From Stemphylium vesicarium (Eukaryota > Ascomycota > Dothideomycetes > Pleosporales > Pleosporaceae), in NCBI GenBank assembly GCA_004380135.1, contig QXCR01000141.1, positions 1-64,000 of the forward strand: 64,000 bases of DNA, in the 5' to 3' direction. The position numbers and the translations under genes were made by a program. The notes below the pieces were generated by a model, which ran no database searches, was not told the origin of the DNA, and worked only from the letters and a program-made list of their open reading frames with translations. This document shows positions 26,101 through 34,167 of this stretch, piece after piece; the stretch's first letter is position 1; every line of letters begins with the position of its first letter.

Positions 26101-26597
26101 AAAAACTAGACCGAATGAGATTTCCTGGTGGAACGAACGGTACGGTCAACAGGGCGTTGCCTACTACGAAGACTACAGCACATGCAGTGTAGCTGTCGCA
26201 GGCCAAGCGCTGTCGGGAACCTTATTACTAATAACGCCGTGCGATGACCTTTATATATGCTTAGCTAGGATGCTACATTCAATACAATATACACTCTTTC
26301 CTAGTTTTTCTGTCCACAATACCCGCACCCGACCATGCGACAGTAGCCTTTGGGTGGGAGAGCGGGAATGTCATTAGAGACGCTTCTATGCCGAACTCGA
26401 TCAAGGGTATTACAAAAGTCTTCAGTGACACGTGCGACTACGTTTCTTCTATTGACCACAAGGATGCCAAGAATGGTGATCGGGTCGGGGAGTTGAAGTG
26501 TAGCAAGTACGCTTCTGCGACTTGGAGAAGAGTAGACAAGGTAACTACGTGCGGCCTGACGAACTATCTCCTTCGTGTTACATGTACTTGGAATTAG
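23158..26597 (+). pseudogene. GH18 chitinase pseudogene (class V, chitin-binding, cysteine-rich tail)
   Basis: Remains of a secreted fungal chitinase of the large subgroup C type (killer-toxin-alpha-like). One plus-strand frame carries Cys-rich chitin-binding (CBM18-like) repeats (23,158-23,390) and then a GH18 barrel (about 23,450-24,490). Landmarks are GYYAGWNTRG, AIGGWSFS, the catalytic DLD-stop-EYP and GLMIWSIDYD. Five stops break it: 23,301, 23,715, 23,814, 23,946 and 24,174. Three of them (23,715, 23,814, 23,946) sit where the family has Trp, so TGG-to-TGA/TAG transitions explain them. A one-base frameshift follows near 24,575. The tail (to 26,377) has Thr/Pro, acidic, CxxC-rich and Gly-rich segments and a conserved Cys domain. 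The last exon probably ends at 26,597. The 5' end, with the signal peptide and any LysM domain, was removed by Copia element 2. Confidence 0.87.
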
Positions 26598-26870
26598 AAG
26601 ATTAGTACAATTTCAATCTAACTACTACAAAACTACTCAGGTATTCCGTTCGGGAATGCCCCCCCATCCAAAACTAAACCCTTTTAAGAATAGCATCTAA
26701 CGCTTAGGCCACCCCAGCCCCCTTGTTCCACCCCCTTGGTTTGTTATTTCCACCACAAACAATAGTCCAGACATTCTTCCCTTCAAAGTAGTGCCTACCA
26801 TCGCCTCCTTGTAGGTTGCCTGTAGGTTCAGGCATGGCATCTTCGAACATTCCCCTATCATAGCGCAGTC

Positions 26871-27530
26871 ATGGCGGATCGATCCATCGCCCCTGTGCAA
26901 GCTGTAGAACAGCTTATAGAGCAACTCAATCTCCACTTGAACGAGCCAGAACCTGTCATCATCTGTCGCATATGTCAGTTCGCTCTCAGCGGCTACATCA
27001 AGTCTATTGTAGACAATATTGTGGATAAGCATAAATGTCCCAGGGACCTGACAAAAGACCTGGGCCAACCCCTAGGACCATACACTATCCTAGGACCAAA
27101 GGAGCTTTGCGTGCGACCAGACTTCTCTCCTCCTCATCCACATCTCTCCAACAATCTCGGCATGATTTGCAAGCATTGTGGACAAAAGACAACAAGTGCT
27201 GATGTCCTGGCCCGCCATCTGTCGAAAGAACATGGCATGAAGAGAAAGACTTCGACATGGCTTCGCGAGCATGGAGTCAGCGGCCTCATGCTACAAAGTT
27301 GGGACCGCAATGGAGCGTATGGATACTGGATCGTTGAAGTAGATCACTCTGCATCTGCTAGCAGTACGTCCGACAACAGCCTGCTACAAGAATCTGCATC
27401 ACGCCAGCAGCGTCTCGAACAAATACATCGAGATGAGCGCGAACGTCTCATCAGCCTTACTATAGAATGGGATGTAGGGAAACAATCTCAAACTCAACCT
27501 TTATCATATAAGCAGAAAGAGTCCGCTTAG
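26871..27530 (+). CDS. OrsD-like (DUF3505) zinc-finger protein, short
   Basis: A single-exon frame of 219 residues. Two Cys/His clusters are visible: C-R-I-C-Q-F-A-L (residues about 32-39) with a histidine near VDKHKCP (about 62-67), and C-K-H-C-G-Q-K-T with HLSKEHGMKRK (about 108-135). This is the layout of the OrsD-like domain (DUF3505), named after a gene in the Aspergillus orsellinic-acid cluster and widespread as unlinked paralogues in ascomycetes; its function is unknown. Family members are usually longer, so this may be a fragment or a short paralogue. It starts at the first ATG (26,871). No biosynthetic genes are nearby. It sits between two broken genes in a repeat-bordered zone, so expression is doubtful. 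Confidence 0.65.
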   Translation: MADRSIAPVQAVEQLIEQLNLHLNEPEPVIICRICQFALSGYIKSIVDNIVDKHKCPRDLTKDLGQPLGPYTILGPKELCVRPDFSPPHPHLSNNLGMICKHCGQKTTSADVLARHLSKEHGMKRKTSTWLREHGVSGLMLQSWDRNGAYGYWIVEVDHSASASSTSDNSLLQESASRQQRLEQIHRDERERLISLTIEWDVGKQSQTQPLSYKQKESA

Positions 27531-28205
27531 CCGATCTTATCACCTTACAAAAGGCAGAGTTTCTTAGGTGGAGAAACTGGAATCAGATTTCAGTTAGCAC
27601 AATACACAGACTTTTCAGCATTCTTGCCAACACCCACCGCCGTAATCTCTTGCACACTATGTCATTCTGTAACGCATCACGTCTGCAACGCTTGAAATGT
27701 CCGTCTTCTCTCTGTTTGTAGGGACACCGATGCGATGATAGCGATTGCGTTGCAACGTGAATGGACGCACTGAATCTCTTGCAAAGCATCAGGGTCCTTT
27801 ACAAGATGTCTAGGCTCGCGAGGTCTCCAATAGTAAGTAACACTGAATCGTTTAGTACAGCAGTAAGGTTTGTGCTAGGAACTGTCCATCGTCATGCAAA
27901 GAGTTGGTGCTAGACAGTGCGGTGCGGAGTCTGATTGCGGGGAAAATTAGCGCGCATAGCTTGCGATGCCTGCACCCATTACAGTACTCCACCCTTGTCC
28001 GGCGAAAAGCAGCAGCGGCTTATGTCGTCAGCTGCCCGTACTTACATTCTCGAGAGAGGCGAGGCAGTGCTGGATAATGCGGTCCTAAAGTTTAGTACAG
28101 AAGTGAAATGATCATTCACAGTTCGTCTGCGACATAACGTTAGCATTAAAGGACAAACAGCTCTCCCTCTCCCGAAGCATTATCCCAATCAACGAAAATT
28201 AGAAT
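27531..28205. other. Non-coding gap between OrsD-like gene and HET fragment
   Basis: Base composition is ordinary, and short frames on either strand have no recognisable domain. I see no repeat or RNA gene here. Confidence 0.5.
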
Positions 28206-29027
28206 GTGAATCGTAGAGTTTGTTCGAGAAAGCGTACCGGCGAGCTGGAACGCATGATTGTTGAACAGTCCGCTGTTTTAATTGCCGAGCAGCTGGCCCA
28301 GAACCAGACCATTCGACCCACCCACTCTGAGGCTGACCACATTATTTACAATACAGTACGCCGAAATGTACAGGTAGGATGCCTAGGAGAGCTCTGCGAG
28401 GGTGACACTTGCTGCATCGATAAGAAGAGCAGTGCTGAGCTCAGCGAAGCCATTAACAGCATGTATGCCTTCTACAATCAAGCGACAGTATGCTACGTTT
28501 ACCTTTATGACGTGGGTTCCCTGAAAGACTTCGAACAGAATTCATGGTTCACACGAGGGTGGACGCCCCAGGAACTCCTCGCACCGTCCAAGTTGCATTT
28601 CTTCAACCATGAATGGAAGCCGATAAGCTCCAGAAGAAGACTAGGGCCCAAAATTGAGAGGACAACTGGTATCCCTAGAAGAGCTTTGCGGAGCTTTAGC
28701 TTTGACAAATTTTGTGTTGCGGAAAAGTTATCTTGGTCAGCCAAGAGAACAACCACAAGAGAAGAAGACTATGCTTACTGCCTCCTTGGCCTGTTCCAAA
28801 TCAACATACCTCTCCTTTATGGAGAAGGTGAAAGAGCTTTTCAGAGGCTTCAGGAGGAAATCATGAACATAAGCACAGATATGAGCATCTTCCTGTGGCA
28901 GGGTCCTGCGGTCGGCACATTCGGAATGCTCGCATCGAATCCGTCTTGTTTCTCAGATATTCCTGAATGCGTTAGGAACATGACCAGACAACGCCAGAGT
29001 CCGCAACAATCAATCCGGGTCGTGTGA
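28206..29027 (+). pseudogene. HET-domain protein fragment
   Basis: An open frame of 273 residues holding the C-terminal two thirds of a heterokaryon-incompatibility (HET, PF06985) domain. It has DTCCIDKKSSAELSEAINSM, then AFYNQATVCYVYL, WFTRGWTPQELLAPS, and the usual following block TTREEDYAYCLLGLF...LLYGEGERAFQRLQEEI. HET proteins trigger cell death when unlike individuals fuse. The N-terminal part of the domain (the Y.ALSY.WG block) is missing; residues 1-62 do not look like HET, and YVWI before DTCC is replaced. After residue 245 the frame ends where relatives continue with a long C-terminal region. I therefore read it as a truncated or rearranged gene. An unrecognised intron could restore part of the N-terminus. 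Confidence 0.6.
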
Positions 29028-29289
29028 TTGATCTTGTGGGATCGTCAGATTGAAACTATAATTAAATTAGGAAGCTAGGCTTTAGATTAACGTACCTCAC
29101 GGGTTTGTGGAAAACATTGGTTTGTGGAACACCTAATTTTACCGCAGAAAATTAAAAATCCAGAGCTAAATAACTCTAGATCTACTAAATGGAATATTCC
29201 AAAGCTTTAATGTAGTATTTTTACATATATAGGTATTAGTCTTTATAGTCTTAATACGCTACGTATAAAGTGTTAGATTTTTAATTTTT

Positions 29290-29522
29290 TGTAACCCTCA
29301 GGCCGAAGGCCTACAGTTGGGCGCATTTGGTCCTGACATGTTTGCTTCTTACACTCGCGCCTTTCCGAAGATACCCACTTTTAACCTACGCTTCGCGCAA
29401 AGGAAGATAGATAAGAACTATTCTTCTTACTATTACTTTACTTAGTATAGTAATATAAAGCTATTTTCTACTATTTTATTTTAGTATAGAGTAAATACTA
29501 TTACCTATAATTATCTTCTATA
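29290..29522 (+). repeat. Solo LTR-like repeat, 233 bp, copy A (RIP-degraded)
   Basis: Begins TGTAACCCTCAGGCCGAAGG and ends CTTCTATA. It aligns over its full 233 bp with the reverse complement of 31,043-31,275, and the differences are mostly transitions. The second half is strongly TA-rich. No matching target duplication is visible at its flanks. No internal element lies between the two copies because they are in opposite orientation. Confidence 0.75.
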
Positions 29523-30065
29523 TAATTATTCTTCTCTTTTAAGATAAATAGTCTAGAAATAGCTTTTTTTATATAATTAAGTTATTAAGCTAAAATAATA
29601 AAATAAAGCTTTAATATTTTAACCTTATTATAAATACTATATAAGAAATTTAAACTATAAGAAATAAATATACTTATAATACTTATAGAGCGTATTAGAA
29701 TTTTAAAAAAGTAATATAATAAACTTTAAGCTGTCACGGCGCTGGCTCAGATAGCTAATGAGAGCGCGCCAAGCTGCTAAGCGAGCAGCTGCGCGATCAC
29801 TGAAATTCCTGCGCGAACACGCCCCGTCGTACGCTCCTTAAGCTACGTCCTTGTCTTAGCCTAACCCTATACTATTAGCGTTACGTAGTAAATACACTAA
29901 TTACGTACACCTATCTTTCCTACCTACTAACTCCGTAATATTACGTAGCTCCTCCTATAGGCGCTATAATTGTAACCTACTATAGACTATCCTAAACTAC
30001 TAGTAGCTCTAGACTTAGCTAAAGCCCTTTTAGCTAAGGTGCGCAATAGTCCTAATACTTAGCTA

Positions 30066-30530
30066 TAGGCTGGCAAATGGGTTGGGGCAACCGCGGGCTA
30101 GGTTGGGGTTGGGTCATGGGCTGCAAGGACTAGAGTCGGGGTTAGGTCGGGGGTACACCAGCCTAGGTTAGGGTTAGGGTAGGGGCCACTCTAGCACGGG
30201 GCTAGGCTAGATTAGAGTTAGATTATCTTATTCTTCTCTAAAAAAGTCGCTTATATAGAGCTTTTATATTATTATAGTTATTTATTATAACTTCTATATA
30301 TATAGCTTTATTATAATGCGTAGGTAGCGTAGCTATCTAAATTTATAGTTATTTTTAACTAATCTAACTTTAACTCTTACTATAGCTTAGCTTATACTTA
30401 GCTCTACTTAAGGCTAACCTAACTTTACTTTTATACTATTACTAATTACCTTAGGTTAGTATTAGGTTGGGTTAGAGCCGCTACTAAGACGACCCAACCC
30501 CAACCCAACCTAGACCCATTTGCCAGTCTA
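30066..30530. mobile_element. hAT-like MITE, copy 2
   Basis: A 465-bp copy of the element at 18,691-19,154, in the same orientation and with the same TIRs (TAGGCTGGCAAATGGGT and, reversed from the right end, TAGACTGGCAAATGGGT). Internal differences are mostly C/T and G/A. The adjacent octamers CTTAGCTA and TGCACGTC do not match, so the target duplication is lost or was altered. It lies in the 3' part of the Fot1/pogo transposase. Confidence 0.85.
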
Positions 30531-31042
30531 TGCACGTCTAGCTTCGATAGGACAGCGTCTGGCTGGAGAGGAACAAGGCCTGCGCCGCGGAAAGCTGAGG
30601 AGATATTGCCTAACGTGAACGATTAATTAAACGCTACCTTAAACGCTAGCAGAAACTCGAGCTTCGTGATATGGTCGATGTGGTGGCGGATTAGGCTCTC
30701 CACCTCACGGCTGTACGCACGCTTTAATGGCGAGAAGCAGCCAACGTTAAGAGGTTAGAGTAGATGAGATGAGTGAGGTGGCATACAGAGCGTGTAGATA
30801 TTGTTCTCCTTACAGAGCTCTTAAAACTCGAGAGAGTGGTGGCTCTTATAGCTATCAAGGATAAGCAGGCGACGCGCACCTACAACACGAGTCTTCGTAT
30901 AGGCGTTAAAGTGCTTTAGCTACTTAACTCCTAGCTTATTATTTATTTAGCTATTATTACTAACTATAATTGCCTAGTCGCGTAGGATATCTTCCTTATA
31001 CTAGGTAGATAAGTAATACTAGCTAGTAAAGATAAGGAATAG

Positions 31043-31275
31043 TGTAAGGGGCAGTTATAGGCAATAGTATTTGCTTCACACTGCAATGGAATAGTGGGGG
31101 ATGGCTCTGTATTACTACACTAAGGGGGGTGGTAGTAAGGAGAATAATTCTTGCCTCTCTTCCCTTGCGCGAAGCGCAGGTTAAAAGCAGGTATCTTCGC
31201 CAAGGCGCGAGTGCAAGAAGCAAACATGTTGGGACTGAATGCGCCCAACTGCAGGCCTTCGGCCTGAGTGTTACA
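31043..31275 (-). repeat. Solo LTR, 233 bp, copy B, inside the Fot1/pogo transposase
   Basis: On the minus strand it reads TGTAACACTCAGGCCGAAGG...CCCCTTACA. The flanks 31,038-31,042 and 31,276-31,280 are both AATAG. The TG...CA ends and 5-bp duplication identify an LTR, and the absence of any internal region makes it solo. It interrupts the transposase frame cleanly: codons continue on both sides. It is much less mutated than copy A. Confidence 0.85.
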
Positions 31276-31972
31276 AATAGTAAGATTAACTAGCTAGCTA
31301 TATTAATTATAGTAATTAATAATACCTACTTATAATTACTAGACTAGATAGCCTTTAGCCTATCTCTTCTCTCTAACTCTATTATAATAAGCTAAGTTAT
31401 AATTTTACCTATTCTAAAGCTAGCTTTATTAAAATTATAAATATTTTTATTATAAATACTATATATTACCTTTATCTTCTCTATAAGCTTAAATTAGGAG
31501 CTAACTAGAACTAGATTCTTATATAAGGCTCTCTATCTATTATATACTTAATTAAAACACGTCGTGAGACTCTCTATACGCCTAACTAAGTTGGCTAGCC
31601 ACTTCTGCCTAACCTGGCCAGCGCCGCGCGCAGCTAGCAGCTTATCAGCCATATCACGTATAGCTGCGTACGTAGGCGCAAATCCACGTTGGTCTAGGTC
31701 GAGTATATAGCTCACAATCGCCTCCTCTTCTAGCTAGGTAAGCTTCCTTAAGTTAGGCTAGCAATCGCGTTAGATAGGCTTACTAGCGCGTTAGTCGCGT
31801 AGTGTTATACGAGGGATATTAAAGGCCTAAGTAGCTACTTATATAGTCTTTATTTAATACTTATTTAGAGATAAGATAGTTAGCTATATATTAGCTTTAG
31901 ATAAGCGCGCTAAAGCTTATTAGTATTAAGGCATAGTTAGATTAAGCTTTAAAGGTAATTAAAGTTGGTAGG

Positions 31973-32006
31973 GTGGGCGACTCGCTTGCGTGGGCGACTC
32001 GCTTGC
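31973..32006 (+). repeat. 17-bp direct duplication
   Basis: The 17-mer GTGGGCGACTCGCTTGC occurs twice, head to tail (31,973-31,989 and 31,990-32,006), at the border between the AT-rich transposon remnant and the pseudokinase gene. The unit is not a multiple of three. It may be an insertion footprint or a replication-slippage product. Confidence 0.8.
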
Positions 32007-33684
32007 CACATACGTTAAGTGTCTTAGATAAGTATCGACCACGTGTTGAATATCCACCCAGATATGGTAAAAGCCTCAGCGAGCTCTATAACAGGTACCA
32101 GAATGCTTCAGCTGAGATTGGCGAGCGTAACCTGCGAATGAAGATCATCTGGCTCAAAATACAGCAGCAGCTGGAGTATCTCAAACGCATCCGTGCAACG
32201 CAGAGCAAGGAACATCAAGAATTACAGGGCCATGCCATAAGGGTCTTGGTGAATAAGTTAGAGGCCGCACTGAGCCAGTTTCGGAGGCTCGAGAGGAAGC
32301 GCGATGCACCTGCCAAAAGCAGCCCTGAAGAGAAGCAAACCAGCACACCACAGTACAAGGCATTCAAGTACCCCCTGATCAAGAAGAACCTAGACGCTGC
32401 CTTGGACGAGTTGCACACGTAGAAACAACTTTTTGATCCGACTTGGTACCTTACCCTGAAGATTTCCGACCAGCTGATCGATACCGAGTTGGAGAGCCCG
32501 ACATTTTCCGCCACCACCACGCTGGTGGATGGCGCAGATCAAGATTTCGTCAATACGGCAAAAACTGTTCGAGATTATTTGAAGTTAGAGCCTCAGAGGA
32601 TTGTCAATGTTTTTTTACCATCTGACAACCCACCAAACCCCGTTCGCGCTCCCATTCCGTACAGCACGGCTTGCATTTATCAACGGAGCCCCAAAAACGG
32701 ACCAAAAATACTCGATTCTATTCGGAGCTCAGCCGGCATAAGCCCTTCCATCCAGACCAAGGACGTCCGCGACCTTGCCCAAAAGCTCAGCGGCACTGAT
32801 CCACTTCGATTTGGCCTGGCCAAATGTGGCGGAGTGGTTAAAGTGTACGACAAAGACGGCCAGGTAACATCCTACGACTTTGAATTTCACATGACACCTT
32901 CGCTACAGCTCCCACGAAGCCTCCGCCAAGTGCCCATTGAAGCGAAAGCCCGACGTAAGCCCAAGTGCCCGGTTCCACATCGCACAGCAACTTGCGCAAT
33001 CGTTGAGCTACGTACACACCTATGGTTTTGTGCACAAGGGCATAAGACCTGAAACCGTACTTGTTTTCCAAAACGAAAAATCCGAGATTGCAGCCTCTTT
33101 CCTACTCGGCTTCGAAAATTTCCGCACTGCAGAAGGCCGAACGCTAAAAGCCAGCGACACGGCATGGGAGAAGAACCTATACCGGCGCCCGCGGCGACAA
33201 GGACTAAGACCAGAAGACGAATACGTGATGCAGCATGATAATTACAGCCTTGGTGTCTGCCTCGTGGAGATAGGACTCTGGCGCACTTTTGTAGCCTATC
33301 CAGACGCTACCGCGAACAAGCCAATGCCATCAAATGTCTTTCCGTGATGCGACGACACGACCAGCAAACACGGGCTGAACAGAGCTGCCTTGCTCAAAAA
33401 TTCGCTCATTTCTCTCGCAGAACGTGAACCACCTAGCCGTATGAGTGACAAGTACGCCGAAGTAGTCGTCTCATGCTTGACATGTCTGGACACGAGTAGC
33501 CCAGACTTTAGCGATGAGAGCGAGTTCACTGATGACGATGATGTATTCGTCGGGGTACGGTATATCGAGAAGGTGAGTAGAAAGAATCATGTTATGAAAG
33601 CAGAGAATAAGGGAACCAAATTACCCTTTGTTGTGCTGACGTCCCACACAGATACTGCTGAAACTGAGCAGTGTCTCAGTGTAG
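31973..33684 (+). pseudogene. Pseudokinase-domain protein with helical N-terminus, broken
   Basis: A fungal protein with an N-terminal helical region (32,060-32,420; rich in K/E/L, coiled-coil-like) followed by a protein-kinase fold. It resembles the HET-s/HeLo-like plus kinase-like proteins common in Pleosporales; that family assignment is from memory. The kinase part keeps VHTYGFVHKGIRPETVLVF as the catalytic loop (HRD changed to HKG) and LLGFEN in place of DFG, so the family itself looks catalytically dead. This copy has a TAG at 32,420 (Trp expected), a frameshift near 32,925-32,937 and a TGA at 33,345. The last intron is still perfect (33,573-33,651, GTGAGT...CACAG), and joining across it gives the expected end at 33,684. 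The start is lost at the transposon border. Confidence 0.75.
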
Positions 33685-34167
33685 ATGTGAACACATCGGT
33701 CATGACCACTGGTAGAACAAATGCAACAGCCTCTCTCATCACTTCCTTTCACAGAAGACTTCTCTGCAGTGACTTTGACGATGACAACCAGTTTCTCTTC
33801 TAATACCAAGCGTCCCACATGACCCCGCAAATCACTCCAACATCACCAGTACACCGTACCATGCATCACACTGGCACCGCAAAGTAATCTACTGAGCTTG
33901 CTCCACATGTGCCAATCTCTTATATTGTCATACCAACCTCCAAGCACCATGCGGATGCAAAACCACCATGTCTATGTGAAGCCCACTGGGTATCATTTTC
34001 GCCACGCACCCATGCATATCCATGACCTTTCCCCCCCCCCCCCTCTGTGCCTCAAACAGCAAAACAAAAACAAGACGCCATCGCTATGCTCTGTAAAGAC
34101 TTTTTTTGATATAATACAAGCACTGTTTTTCCACAGCCAATACTATTACTGCTTCGCCGCGGAGATT
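33685..34167. other. Intergenic gap with C13 tract
   Basis: Holds the 3' flanks of the pseudokinase and of SAC3. A run of 13 Cs lies at 34,031-34,043. No gene is recognised. Confidence 0.6.

Larger units (their letters stand above)
29523..31960 (-). mobile_element. Fot1/pogo (Tc1-mariner) DNA transposon, degraded
   Basis: The minus strand encodes a ruined pogo-type transposase. The N-terminal helix-turn-helix/CENP-B-like part is readable at about 31,560-31,860 (LEEEAIVSYILDLDQRGFAP, then YAAIRDMADKLLAARG). The DDE domain follows: YNFDEAGFRMG-like sequence at about 31,400, RLLILDSYKSHHS near 30,850, then CMPPHSSHLLQPLNVGCFSP at about 30,750. Many stops are RIP-type. The transposase is split by a 233-bp solo LTR (31,043-31,275), and its C-terminal part by MITE copy 2 (30,066-30,530). 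I could not find terminal inverted repeats, so both ends are approximate. Confidence 0.82.

Noticed and set aside
29094..29165. Repeated GGTTTGTGG words looking like a transposon terminal repeat
   Set aside because: No inverted partner was found near the other end of the Fot1/pogo remnant.
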